Source of the DNA: Hymenopellis radicata
Taxonomy: Eukaryota > Basidiomycota > Agaricomycetes > Agaricales > Physalacriaceae
NCBI GenBank assembly: GCA_015501595.1
Contig: JADNRX010000048.1
Span: 1 to 64,000, forward strand
DNA: 64,000 nucleotides
Direction of reading: 5' to 3'
Within the stretch, counting starts at the first letter, position 1. Each line of letters opens with the position of its first letter. The translations under genes were made by a program, and so were the position numbers. A model generated the notes under the pieces. The model did no database searches. It saw only the letters and a list, made by a program, of their open reading frames with translations, and was not told the origin of the DNA. Below are positions 32,856 through 43,017 of this stretch, in pieces.

Positions 32856-35800
32856 TGGTGCGCAAGATGAGTGGGAGTGTTTGGACGGTGGGCAAGTATG
32901 GGGAAGCGCGGTGATGTGCTGGTAAAGCGAGGCGAGAAGGTTGTCGATGAAGGGAAGTAGAGAAGCGGCTGCTGGTGTGGTGGTGTTGGTTTGTGCTGGA
33001 GGTGAGGACCTGGGATGAATTTGAGCTTCGTCCCGCCTCTTATACACCTTGGTATTTCGATTCGCTTTTACTCCGCGTCGTTCTCGCTCGCTTACAATTT
33101 GCACAGCTCCTAGTTCAAGCTGAGAATCCGTGGCGTCAAGTGCCGCAATAGGATTCGTCAAATTCTTCACGCTTTTCGCTCCGAGGACCTCAAGATAGTC
33201 CTGCAATGCGACAAATTTCTCGACGTCGCGATACGGGAGCCATGTACGATCTCCCGAGGACCATTCGACCTCGAAGACCGCAGTCGTTCCTCTTCCTCGG
33301 TGAGTATTGATTCGTTTAACTTGCCATTCAGCCTCGTTTTGTGTTCCGAGACCAATCTGATCATGTCTTCGTCCTGGAAATAGGCGGTCATCATTCGGGA
33401 CATGGACACGAAGTTTTGAAGCATGGAACACGGGATGTAAACCGCGTCGCTTCAGATCTGGCGGTAACTCGATCCGGTAAGAATTATTTCCAAAGTTCTC
33501 GGTGATCTGATATGGACCTATAAATTTAGGTGCCAGCTTTCGTGCAAGACCCTTCGGCAGCTTGATGTTCTCCGTGGAGATATAAACAAGATCCTTCTTT
33601 TCAAATGGAGCGGGACGCCGATGTCTGTTCGCATCTCGCGTTTGTTTCACACGAGCCGCGAGAATCGCGTCGTGAGCTCCCATGACTGCCGACTTGATCT
33701 GCAATGCGAACTTGGACACGCCGGGAAACTTCGAATCAGTTGGCGAGTTCCATATCATGGATCTCGGGATGCGACCATTGTTCAGAAAGAACGGTGAGTA
33801 TCCTGTCGTGTCAGAGCGCGCCGAATTGATCGCGAACTCGATTCCAGGTAGCTTCTGGAGCCAGTTCTTCTGATCTTCGGAGACACAGTTCCGAATCATC
33901 TGTGTCACCGTTCTATTGGCGCGTTCCGTCGAGCCGTCGCTCTGCGGATGGTAAGCACTGCTCATTTTCAAACTGACTCCGAGTAACTTATGCAAATGTT
34001 GCCAGAAGTTACTCGTAAATAACACATCTCGGTCGGACACGATGTGTCGAGGTAAGCCATGATGTTTGTATATCTCTGAATAAATGAGCTCAGCTATCTG
34101 CTTCGCAGTGTAGTCTGTTCGACTTGGGATCAGGTGGACCATGCCAGTCAAGAGATCAATTACGACCGTCAGGGAGTTGAAAGATCCATCTCGATTCTCC
34201 GATTCTGGTAGTGGACCCACAAAGTCAATCCCGATGGATTCCCATGGATACGAAGGAACCTCGAGTGGATTCAACAGTCCGTAAGGTCGCTGATTGTTTG
34301 GTTTACTTCGCTTACATGTCATACAGCTATCGCAGTATGCATGGACATCATGAGTTAAGGTTTTCCACCAAACATGATCTCGCAGGTACGCGATCGTTTT
34401 ACTCGGACCCAAATGCGCTAAAATCGAATGCGCTTCAGAGATCACGATCTCACGCAAGTTACGACCATCAATAACGACATTTTCGGGTACGCAAAGCAGT
34501 AAACGACCTTGTTCCTGCAAGTAGAGCAAGCCGTCTTCGACTACGAAGTTCTTGAACTGTTTCGGGTTCTCGAGAACTTTCCTGAAGGTAACGTCTTTGT
34601 CATAATTCAACTTGATGATATCTGACAAGTTTATGCCTAAAAGCTTATCATTCACGACATCGAGTAGAGTGCTACTCGAGTCCGCGGTGCCTTCAGGCCT
34701 GTTCGACGTCGCGTTATTTGAAATCGGGACGTCTCTATGCGGTAATTCAGGAATTGCTGTATGTAGACCTTCCTCATTTGGCAAGTCTGCACTCTGATGT
34801 TCATGTTCAGCTTCGGTGTGCATGTTGCGAATGTTGTCAGAGACTTGGTGTGTACTCCCGCCCTCCATTTGTTCTTTAGGAGCCTTAGGTCCTTTGAGAA
34901 CAAATTTACCGACCATTCGTTTGGCAAAGGCAGAAGCATCATCTTCGTTGATCTTCTTGAAGTCGGCTGACGCCTTAGCCCGCGTCTTCTTGGGAGCAAG
35001 AGTCCACGGAGCCTTGGCACCCGTGGCACTTCGTGTTGCGACCGCATTCGCTTCAAGACCGACTACGACGGGCATCGTAATGTCCAACTCGCGGATTTCC
35101 GGTGGCGGCCAGTCCTCGTCATGTCTAGAGTACTCCGACGGAGCACGGACAGTGCCAGGTGCGTCGTTCCCGTAAATACGTGATAACGCGTCACTCAGAA
35201 CGTTCTCAGCACCAGGCACATAGACGATCTCAAAATCGAAGTCAGAAAGTGACTCGATCCACCTGGCCTGACGACCGGAGAGATTCTTCTGCGAAAGTAA
35301 GTGTTCCAGACCCTTATGGTCCGTATACCACTTAAAGTGACATCCTTGAAGTAGATCACGATACCGCTTCATTGTTTCGACGCCAGCAAACATTTCAAGC
35401 TCGTGTACCGGATAGTTTTGCTGCGCGGGATTCAACTTGGCCGAATAGAAGGCCGCAATCTTTCCCGTTCTCCAGTCATCGCCCTGGCTTATAACACCGG
35501 ATATTCCAGTACTGCTCGCGTCCGTAATGACATTGATTGTTTGCTCATCTGGCCCGTACTTGAGTGTTGTTCGCCGATGTTCGCGATACGCCTCCACATG
35601 GTCTTTGACGTCCTGGAAAGCACGCTGATGCGTCTCGGTCCATCTGAACGGAACTTCTTTTGATGTCAACGAATGTAGGACACCCATCGGAACTCGAATA
35701 CCGCCGACGTTATCAGCAAGATACCCAACTGCGCCGAGGAAGCCCATCAAGAGTTCACGATTCGTAGGAACCTTCCAGTTCTTGATGCTGTCGACTTTCA

Positions 35801-38800
35801 CAGGATCCATTCTGATGCCCTTAGCGTCAATTATGTGGCCCAGAATGTGCAGTTCTTGTGGAAGAATCTGCGCTTTCTTCTTACTCAAGTAAAACTTCTC
35901 CTGGTGAAGAATGTCAAACACGATCTTGCACTGCTCGACGTGTTCCTCAAGAGTATCCGAATAGACGACAATGTCATCAAGATACACATCAAGAAATAGA
36001 CCAATATATGGTGCGAAGATATGATTCATCACTGCCTGACACGTCGCGGGACCATTTGTATCCCCTTGGACTAGGACACGCGACTCGATATTGCCGTCAG
36101 GCGTAGTGACAGCGTTCCTCGAGACGTGAGCGTCAACTGTCCGAATCTGCTCATATGCAGCCTGAAGATCGAACATGGAGACATACTTATGGCCAGCAAC
36201 ACGCCATAGCATTCCAGGAATTGATGGCAATGGTGCTGTCATCTTTCGTGTGTTCGCGTTCCGCTCACGGAAATCAACTACGCAACGCAGCTCCGGCGCA
36301 TTTGCAGGACGATGAGGCTTAAAGACACACAACATCGGAACCGTATTGCGTGCGGTAGACACACGCCATCTTCCAGACTTGATATAATCACGCTTCTTCT
36401 CAATCCACTGGGACTTCAGCGGCTCAGGACAGCGAGCTGGCCGCCATGAGTAGACTTTCTCCTCGTCAATCAGAGGAATCTCATGATTGATAGCCCGTAA
36501 CGGTGGTAATGGAGATTTAGCAGCATCCGTGAAGAGCGGATCTGCATACTCCATAAGGTGGCGGCGCACTTCATCAAGCCGTTCATCGCGTAACTCTGTC
36601 GCACGAGAGTCAATCTTGCTAACATTGATCCCTTCAACAGGTAGAGCCTTCGAGCTTCCTATCGTGAGATGAGGCTGGTTAAGCCCAAACGATACACGAT
36701 GCTGAAACAAAAATGGTGTGCCTAAAATCACATCATAATTCCCCAGGTTGATTACATCAAAGTATCGCGTCTCGCTGATGTCCTGATACTCGAATGTGGG
36801 ACTCGTTCCCCAGTTGATCTTTGAACGAGATCCCTGTACCGCTAGATGCAGAGGAATCGGCTTCTCAAGCTGAACCTTTGGCAAGTGCAGCTGATCCGCC
36901 AGCGTACTGGACACGAAGTCGCCTAAGGAACCAGAGTCAACGAGAGCACGCGCTGTATGGCCATTGATTCGGACCACGATAACCATTGGTTTAGGGACCA
37001 GTCGTCCGAAGTCGCGTGCAGAGCTAGCATTACGCTCAATTGCTCCCAGGTAACATCCTGAGTTGTCGTCGATCGCGTCAAGATACTGATCGTCCACGCG
37101 ATCCGGATCAGCCTCATCGGAATCACTGCCAAATGTGTCAAGCGTAAAATCAACATCACTCCAGAAGTCACGTCTTGCACAGTGGCTGTCAATCTTCTCA
37201 AGCTGACGGAGCCACCAGTTGCCAAGACGAAGACGCGAGTTGCACAGCTCTCGTCTCTCAATGAAGACCGTCCTCTCCGATTTCAAGTCCGTGATTCCAA
37301 GGACATTCGACTTCGCAAAAGTGGGTTTCACAGCGAAACGAGAACGCGAATGCACCCAGCGCGACATGAAATCTTCAACTAACCTGGGAAGGAGATCATA
37401 ATCATCATTTGGACGAGTCGAGAAAGGCGATGGTAAGTCGCGGTTTCGAATCTTGCAGCTGCGATAATACTGATACCACGCGACGAGGCTTTGACCATTC
37501 AAGACCGAACTTGGCACCTCAATATAACGGTCTGAATCATTTTCGTAGGTCATATCGACTAGCATATGGGTTGCCTCAGATGTATTATAGATGCAGAAGC
37601 GGTCATCGGACGAATCCCCGCTGGTTTCAGTAGTATCACCAGGGTAGCCGTAGGACGCGCCTTCGGCCAAGTCAAACTCGTGATGATCTTCGAGTAGCCG
37701 TCCAATCGGGCGGTTAACCCATTCAGTTATGTTCTCCTCTTTGAACATGTTAAAGAAAGGCTCTGACTCGAAATAGGTAGCCAAAATAGGCCGCTTCTTG
37801 AACCAGACCAAATGTGGCGTCATCCGGCACTCACGACTGTCATCATCATTGGGAAATACAGTTGGTGAGTCGTCTACACAGCTAAAACACATGCTGTTAA
37901 GCCGAACGTTCGTCTGATCTTGAGTAGACGCTGCCAGCTTCTCAAGACGATCAACTTCCTTGATATCAAAGCGGATACTCGCGGCCCTCAAGCCAGGAGG
38001 AGCCGTCCGGCTGCCAGTTGCCGAATTACGAGTTGGGCAGTTCCTGGACGTGTGTCCCTTCTCGTGGCAAGTAAAGCAGAGACCTTCCGCAAGGTGACGA
38101 TCCTTCTCCACCTGTGACATTCCGGAATCACGCTTTGTAGATGAACCAGCGTGAGCCTGTGGCTTACGCGCGGGAAAGTTCGAACGTTTTGGTCCATTAT
38201 GTGACCACCGGCGGGTAGAGTTCATTGGGCGCTTGCCCCAGCGTTCAAGTCCTTCATCAGTCGAGTTCTGACGGGCGGCGCGAGGCGAGTAATCACGTCG
38301 AGAACGAGGCACGTTGTTGTACTTATTGTTCTCCGTCTGATAGTTCGTACGACGGAGATTGCCGCGGCGTTGATGCTCGAAGTTACGTCGATCCTCTTTC
38401 TCATCCGAGTTCATGACTTCCTCAATAGTCTCAGCCATATCCACGATGGTCTCCCAGTCACAAGTCTCCGGGTGGTATCCTCGCAGCTTCAACTCACTGC
38501 GAATCTTTGTGCGGAAACCCTTGTGTAAGCGAAGAACTTGTGATCTCTCGGACTCATCATCAATGATGTGATAGTAGTCCTGGAGCTCATAGGCATAGTC
38601 ACGGACGGTGCGACTCCCTTGGTAGCAGCCATCAATCTTGCTGCGCACATCAGTCAAGAAGTCCTTGGGGAAGCAATAGTTGAACATAGCACGGAAGAAG
38701 TCGGTGAGTTCCCATCTCCAATACTCGCGCTGAACGACACGGTCATAGTAGCGCCGCGCCTTGCCTTCAAGATAACGAGAAACGTTAAGAACATCACGCG

Positions 38801-40238
38801 ACTTCTTGTCATTCAACATTTCAAGGTAAACTTCACATTCTGATATGAAACGACTAACAAGATGAACATCAGGTGCACCATCATACGACTTAGGTTCAAT
38901 CGGCTTGGCGCGACTGTACTTATAGTTCTTACGACCACGGTCATCTTCCGATGAGTTATCGTCCTCATCTTCTTCTTCCTGATCATCAGGATCACTAGGA
39001 TCTTCCGGATCGGAACCCTCTGGAGACGGCGAACGGGTTTGACGTGGTGGAGGTGCGTTCCCGGAGGTACCAGAAGAGCGTTCTGGACCTGACTTACGCC
39101 CTCCATTCCCGCGTCTATCACCGTTCAACGCCTGTCCAATGAAACTGTTGACAGGAAGTTGGGTCGTTGGAACATTAGGTACAATCCCACCGCTTCGGGA
39201 CGAGTTAGGAACGGATGTCTGCCGTCCGTTCACAATAGTGCGTGTTTTCCTCATGTTCTGGGTCACAAGGTTCTGAATCAGAGGCTGCATAGAGTCGGCA
39301 CGGCGACCCAGGGCAGGACCACCAGTGCGAGGACCTCTAGCAGGCTCAGTCGCGTTACTGGGCGCCTTACGCGACTTCTTCTCACGAGAACCGCGCACAC
39401 GCGTGTCTTGTTCAACGTGAGATTCAACTTGGTCACGATTCTCTTGTTCGACCGAGCGTTCGAGTCGGTCACGAGTTTCCTGAATTTGTTGGAAAATAGC
39501 TTCTTGTAATCCAACATCTTGATTCTTCATTGACTCCCAAAAGTTGAGCATCTCAGACTGTTTATCGGGATTCATATCCTCCTGATCTATACCGGGTATG
39601 TTCTTCTCGCGATAATCTACGCGTTTACCCTTGTCCTTGGAGGGTCCGGCGACGGGTTCAGGAGTATTCTCGCGCTCGGATTCGTTCTGGATCGTGACGG
39701 GGCGGCGGTGGAAGCGCTCACGAGCCGCAGCAGGCATCTGTTCCTCTGCCTGCCTGATAGCATCAATCTGTTCACGCGAAAGATTGGCACCATCAAGAGA
39801 ATTATCATTCAAATTCGTGTCTACAACACGGTCTACGCGTCCGGTACGTCTACCAGACGGTTCAAAATGTCCACCTTCCCCAGCCGGAGCTAGAGGAGCG
39901 GTAACAGAAGGTTCAGGGTTCATCTCCAGGATGGGACCCGTCTCTCTATTGACGGCGTCGTTCCCAATTGGGTTGGACGCGTCGTTCTCGGCGGCAGATT
40001 GCACACCGGCCGCAGGGTTATCACCCTGGGGGATCTCCACAAGTGGATCACTGCGTCTAGCAGCTTGCTCGGGCTCAGCGTGAGAGTACTCGTTACGAGA
40101 AGCTGAAGACGCGTTAGCATCACGGTTGGTAAGCGGAGACTCACCAGGGTCAATAACGCGAGGAGCCGGAGCCGCAGAAGCAGCGGTGGCACCAGCGCGA
40201 GTGCGGAAATGGTAGCGGTTCGAATTAGTGGCGGACAT
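32022..40238 (-). CDS. Gag-Pol polyprotein, single 2,738-codon ORF with C-terminal extension
   Basis: One uninterrupted frame with Gag and Pol fused and no frameshift. Gag carries a CCHC knuckle (CFTCHEKGHTSRNC, about residue 720). The aspartic protease has VDSGSLGDFVS (about 1100). RT follows with VDFRERNANTR and LDVYLDDIVVYS (YLDD box, about 1413), then RNase H (VITDASSTGISG, YTDHKGLEHLL, about 1640). The integrase zinc site is HLGPSKT..YCDSCMTC (about 1940-1970), with DDE residues in GIDFVGPLPE, VSDRDVLF and QSDGSTERANR (about 2007-2102). A chromodomain-like end, WQVKRINTHRGRG..EVEWSSGDRTWLP, is near 2306-2336. Pol order PR-RT-RH-IN defines Ty3/gypsy. About 340 further residues follow the chromodomain-like end, which is unusual (see the next entry). 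Confidence 0.95.
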   Translation of the reverse strand: MSATNSNRYHFRTRAGATAASAAPAPRVIDPGESPLTNRDANASSASRNEYSHAEPEQAARRSDPLVEIPQGDNPAAGVQSAAENDASNPIGNDAVNRETGPILEMNPEPSVTAPLAPAGEGGHFEPSGRRTGRVDRVVDTNLNDNSLDGANLSREQIDAIRQAEEQMPAAARERFHRRPVTIQNESERENTPEPVAGPSKDKGKRVDYREKNIPGIDQEDMNPDKQSEMLNFWESMKNQDVGLQEAIFQQIQETRDRLERSVEQENRDQVESHVEQDTRVRGSREKKSRKAPSNATEPARGPRTGGPALGRRADSMQPLIQNLVTQNMRKTRTIVNGRQTSVPNSSRSGGIVPNVPTTQLPVNSFIGQALNGDRRGNGGRKSGPERSSGTSGNAPPPRQTRSPSPEGSDPEDPSDPDDQEEEDEDDNSSEDDRGRKNYKYSRAKPIEPKSYDGAPDVHLVSRFISECEVYLEMLNDKKSRDVLNVSRYLEGKARRYYDRVVQREYWRWELTDFFRAMFNYCFPKDFLTDVRSKIDGCYQGSRTVRDYAYELQDYYHIIDDESERSQVLRLHKGFRTKIRSELKLRGYHPETCDWETIVDMAETIEEVMNSDEKEDRRNFEHQRRGNLRRTNYQTENNKYNNVPRSRRDYSPRAARQNSTDEGLERWGKRPMNSTRRWSHNGPKRSNFPARKPQAHAGSSTKRDSGMSQVEKDRHLAEGLCFTCHEKGHTSRNCPTRNSATGSRTAPPGLRAASIRFDIKEVDRLEKLAASTQDQTNVRLNSMCFSCVDDSPTVFPNDDDSRECRMTPHLVWFKKRPILATYFESEPFFNMFKEENITEWVNRPIGRLLEDHHEFDLAEGASYGYPGDTTETSGDSSDDRFCIYNTSEATHMLVDMTYENDSDRYIEVPSSVLNGQSLVAWYQYYRSCKIRNRDLPSPFSTRPNDDYDLLPRLVEDFMSRWVHSRSRFAVKPTFAKSNVLGITDLKSERTVFIERRELCNSRLRLGNWWLRQLEKIDSHCARRDFWSDVDFTLDTFGSDSDEADPDRVDDQYLDAIDDNSGCYLGAIERNASSARDFGRLVPKPMVIVVRINGHTARALVDSGSLGDFVSSTLADQLHLPKVQLEKPIPLHLAVQGSRSKINWGTSPTFEYQDISETRYFDVINLGNYDVILGTPFLFQHRVSFGLNQPHLTIGSSKALPVEGINVSKIDSRATELRDERLDEVRRHLMEYADPLFTDAAKSPLPPLRAINHEIPLIDEEKVYSWRPARCPEPLKSQWIEKKRDYIKSGRWRVSTARNTVPMLCVFKPHRPANAPELRCVVDFRERNANTRKMTAPLPSIPGMLWRVAGHKYVSMFDLQAAYEQIRTVDAHVSRNAVTTPDGNIESRVLVQGDTNGPATCQAVMNHIFAPYIGLFLDVYLDDIVVYSDTLEEHVEQCKIVFDILHQEKFYLSKKKAQILPQELHILGHIIDAKGIRMDPVKVDSIKNWKVPTNRELLMGFLGAVGYLADNVGGIRVPMGVLHSLTSKEVPFRWTETHQRAFQDVKDHVEAYREHRRTTLKYGPDEQTINVITDASSTGISGVISQGDDWRTGKIAAFYSAKLNPAQQNYPVHELEMFAGVETMKRYRDLLQGCHFKWYTDHKGLEHLLSQKNLSGRQARWIESLSDFDFEIVYVPGAENVLSDALSRIYGNDAPGTVRAPSEYSRHDEDWPPPEIRELDITMPVVVGLEANAVATRSATGAKAPWTLAPKKTRAKASADFKKINEDDASAFAKRMVGKFVLKGPKAPKEQMEGGSTHQVSDNIRNMHTEAEHEHQSADLPNEEGLHTAIPELPHRDVPISNNATSNRPEGTADSSSTLLDVVNDKLLGINLSDIIKLNYDKDVTFRKVLENPKQFKNFVVEDGLLYLQEQGRLLLCVPENVVIDGRNLREIVISEAHSILAHLGPSKTIAYLRDHVWWKTLTHDVHAYCDSCMTCKRSKPNNQRPYGLLNPLEVPSYPWESIGIDFVGPLPESENRDGSFNSLTVVIDLLTGMVHLIPSRTDYTAKQIAELIYSEIYKHHGLPRHIVSDRDVLFTSNFWQHLHKLLGVSLKMSSAYHPQSDGSTERANRTVTQMIRNCVSEDQKNWLQKLPGIEFAINSARSDTTGYSPFFLNNGRIPRSMIWNSPTDSKFPGVSKFALQIKSAVMGAHDAILAARVKQTRDANRHRRPAPFEKKDLVYISTENIKLPKGLARKLAPKFIGPYQITENFGNNSYRIELPPDLKRRGLHPVFHASKLRVHVPNDDRLFPGRRHDQIGLGTQNEAEWQVKRINTHRGRGTTAVFEVEWSSGDRTWLPYRDVEKFVALQDYLEVLGAKSVKNLTNPIAALDATDSQLELGAVQIVSERERRGVKANRNTKVYKRRDEAQIHPRSSPPAQTNTTTPAAASLLPFIDNLLASLYQHITALPHTCPPSKHSHSSCAPMAPSVPERFNKNPSIIVLGPKGLIVASAGGTKHTQWSRTQIDSICEEDKIAHQAAKKKSWPEHFVRPNGSNHFRQKYNAGAPNKLFATINSDGTVDVPNNPPVTIDDILPPLPVKVTNDEIDRVKFARMQNATLDMFLDKEERQRRHRIQREKDRQLKAERKRGIDDAQLIGRLKTFRTHARGRGAYPDSCVKRDASEVAPATAPYPTIIDDDPAQGTGTNNYAGGDNVAGPSNGSAGLAVDDADEEMADGEDDGGNEADAEADDDEEEGGLVTYEG

Positions 40239-40469
40239 AGTATTAGTTGTTGGAACAGAGATGTTTTTGTCGGTTTTGTCGGTTTTCGAGAGAGATTATA
40301 AGTGAAGCAGAGTAGTAAGAGAAGTAAAGCAGAGGTCTATGGGTGTAGCACGGTGTCGAGGTAGTGCCGGTTGATCAGACCGATTCGTTCCAGAGACAAG
40401 GGCTACGGGTGGTTGTTTTTGGGTTGTCGGGTTGTCGAGATTGTCGAGGTTGGTTCTAGGTCAAAAATA

Positions 40470-40715
40470 TGTGACGTTAGCGTACGAATAAGGTAGCGTC
40501 ACACGAGAGCGCGTTCCGAAGATAGACCGGGTGAAAGTATCCTCGATTGAGCTGAAGTACTTCTACGTAGTAGCTAGGTCTTATATAGAGAAAATAAGAG
40601 TACTGAGTAACAGCGGCTCGCTCTATGGGTTGCGCGCCGCATCTATGAGTAAAGTAAAGTAGAGAAATAGAGTAAAAAAGGAAAGTAGCGGTGACAGCGG
40701 TCACTATTCGCTACA
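40470..40715 (-). repeat. 5' LTR of the Ty3/gypsy element
   Basis: 246 bp copy of the 3' LTR. It should carry the promoter for the minus-strand transcript that begins the polyprotein at 40238. Confidence 0.95.
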
Positions 40716-43017
40716 CCTCCAAGTTTGCACTCGAATTGGCCAAGGGCACGGAGAAAGTGCACCGGCTGGCAAGACGGACGAGGAGCAGGAACAACAGCTC
40801 AAGGTTGAAGGCGGCATGGGAGGTGATGCTCATGGAGGCCATGCACGGCGAGGCGAGCGCTAGTGGGCAGCGGGCCGAATACAAGCCAGAGGCATCAACG
40901 TCGACGATGCGGCTCTGGTGGAGTACGGAGAGGTAGTGGATGCTGAGGACAAGGTGGTCTATTGGATACAGTCCGAGACGGGTAAGATGCGTCGTCGTCT
41001 ACACTCCACTAGCAACGACGCGCTACAACGATGCTTTACAGGAATTATTGGTCAATCTATAAGACGAGAACTCTACGGTACAGACTGCGAGCTACGTCTA
41101 CATCGACGCTTATCCGGGATCCTTGGAGCTGGATGCCCAAGAACACGATGTCTGTACACGGGATGCCAATGTCGGCGAAGACCTCAGCGGTGCGTTCTGC
41201 TTGAAACGCATATTCTTATCGCTCACCCTAATCAGACGACGACGGTCTCCTTGGCGCCGCAGTCTCGGCAGAGCTCAGCAAGATCAAAATTGAACACTAG
41301 CATGTTATGGTCGGCGACCGCGTCGCGTACACCCGGAAATGCAATCTCTCAAGGCCTTACTCAACGATGATCTTGTCGAGCTCAGATGGCAGTCGCGCCG
41401 CAGCAGCGCCGGTATCAATTGCGCTGCCGACTCATGTACCACGACGAGAACAGATCCAGGCTTCCAGATGTGATAGTGATGTGATACGATATAAGTATGA
41501 TACTCTAATAGCTGTAATACGGACCGGACAGGCATAATTACTTGATTTTTTGGCAACCTCTATTCTCGCGACTCGCTATGGCAGCGCCGCTCACACAGCG
41601 TGCAGACCCAAAAAAATTGATGTTGCTGACTGACCCATCCCGCCGCCGCCGATAATTGTTCTGCTTTTTGTGTGGGTGACGAACGCATCGGGCCCAAGCT
41701 GGGAACAGGCCGCATAGGCCATGTGCGAGGATGGGCGCGAGCTCGACTCTCCTCAGGCTGAGCTTACGTGACTACCTTAAATGGTCGACTTACGTAATAA
41801 GCCCAACCGCGGTACAGCCCCCCACTTAAACACTAGACTAGGCTGACGGACAGGCAAAGCCAAAATCAACTAATCGAGGCAGCTACTCTCATGCCGAAAA
41901 GATACGTGCTATGGCCACATACGCGTTCAGTCGGGTACACCATATTGGCCGCGTACCATGGCACGAAGATCCTCACACGAGAGAATGGTACGGGAATCCA
42001 TCTATCTCTGAACCCGTATCAACATTTATGTGCTCGATTCGTCGAAGAAAGGTGAGGAACTCATTTCAGATTCTTCTAGAGAAGCTCATGATTCATGTCA
42101 TACCAGACTGAGAATGGCGAGACTCCTCAGAGTTCTCGCGCTATAGAACCTGGACTCCTCGAAAAACTCTACATTCATAACCACAAGGCAGAGAATTCTG
42201 TACCAGGTCAGATTGCATCTGGAAGCTGGGGCGGTGGCACTGCACGCGCCCTTCTGCATGTCATCTATACATTTGCATTCACTTGTCTTCTTCGGTCTGA
42301 CGAAGTCCTACAAACTCAAGCTCACGATATCAGAATCATCGATGACGAAACAATCGAATACACTTTACCTGAACGCAAGACAGATCAATATGGCGGTATG
42401 TGCTCAGTCTTCGGTATGACTATCAGCAGTTCATCGAAATTCAGATGTTAAACCATTTGTTCTGAAGATGATGCCTCCCCAAATGGCTCATCTTTGTCCT
42501 GTTCGGGCCTTGGCAGAATGGATCAAGGTCTCGCAGATCACCACTGGCTATCTCTTTCGCAAGATTGGGAAGCATGATCGAATTGTAGCCGAAAATGATC
42601 CATTGGTATGCTAAAGGTCTTCGGCCCAAGGAATCAAGTTTTACTAACAGAAAACTAGACATCTGAAGCCTTTCTCAAAATGTTTCGGGACAATCTGCTT
42701 GATATACGTGTGGATCCCAATCTCTATGGCGCTCACTCATTTCGCCGAGGCGGCTGTCAGTGGTTCTCGGTTCATCTGCGCTGGCCACTCCGACAGATAT
42801 GCGAATGGGGCGGGTGGAGTACTGAGTTCACGCACTTGACAATTGTCAAGTATCTAATCTCTTGGAACGATGCACCTATGCTACGGCGCGATCAGTTCTT
42901 CGATTTCAGTCGTGCTCCAACTCTGAAGTGTTGGACATGCGGGCGTTCCTGCTCATGTGCATAAAATACGATGCTATTAGTAAAGTAGATGTATTGTAGT
43001 ATATGAACGTAATGTAA

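Larger units (their letters stand above)
31743..40715 (-). mobile_element. Full-length Ty3/gypsy LTR retrotransposon (8,973 bp)
   Basis: LTRs at 31743-31988 and 40470-40715 are each 246 bp, start TGTGACG and end CTACA on the plus strand, and show no difference on reading. The 5-bp target duplication CCTCC lies at 31738-31742 and 40716-40720. The coding strand is minus, so 40470-40715 is the 5' LTR. Next to the 3' LTR a purine-rich CCCGGAGGGCG on the minus strand is a candidate polypurine tract. I could not assign a tRNA primer site downstream of the 5' LTR; self-priming as in Tf1-type elements is possible. Identical LTRs and one open frame imply a very recent, possibly active copy. Confidence 0.95.
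31640..41300 (+). other. Captured gene fragments inside the TIR element (split by the retrotransposon)
   Basis: Between the TIRs, outside the retrotransposon, the plus strand reads like protein-coding sequence. It includes RITRLDMSAYQHSRRSSPTS (about 31640-31700), then across the insertion site KFALELAKGTEKVHRLARRT (about 40724), RGINVDDAALVEYGEVVDAE with VVYWIQSETG (about 40885-40985) and ASYVYIDAYPGSLELDAQEH (about 41090). A possible GT..AG intron lies near 41187-41233. The pieces are in different frames. The source gene is not recognised. Confidence 0.4.
31435..41840. mobile_element. TIR DNA element (MULE-like) with 9-bp target duplication, itself hit by a retrotransposon
   Basis: Flanked by ggctgacgg at 31426-31434 and 41841-41849. 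The element ends are TAGTCT and AGACTA. A 57-bp inverted repeat pairs 31504-31560 with 41783-41839 (13 mismatches, about 77% identical, no gaps), sharing runs such as CTGTACCG and TTATTAC. On the left, 69 bp containing an imperfect hairpin (31447-31510) lie between the target duplication and this repeat. They could be a small extra insertion in the left end, since AGTCT flanks it on both sides. Without the retrotransposon the element is about 1.4 kb. A 9-bp duplication and long degenerate TIRs fit Mutator-like elements; no transposase is present, so it is non-autonomous. Confidence 0.7.
30865..42964 (+). pseudogene. Crypton-like tyrosine recombinase gene, split by a nested insertion
   Basis: The 5' part (30865-31434) encodes an acidic N-terminus, then HRLMKTCDNFLIRKKLIKSG and DAPYHIVAFIMHKCDDMEAD. 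The reading resumes at 41841 with ADGQAKPKSTNRGSYSHAEK, MATYAFSRVHHIG, then LLHVIYTFAFTCLLRSDEVL (first catalytic Arg), GAHSFRRGG (HxxR), EWGGW and a Tyr in IVKYLISW near the end, with a stop at 42964. Exons in the 3' part break at GTGAGG (near 42051) and elsewhere. The joint between halves is exact after removing 31435-41840 and one copy of the 9-bp duplication ggctgacgg. Apart from that insertion the frame looks intact. Family knowledge: Crypton recombinases move DNA by site-specific recombination; agaricomycetes hold many. Confidence 0.75.
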
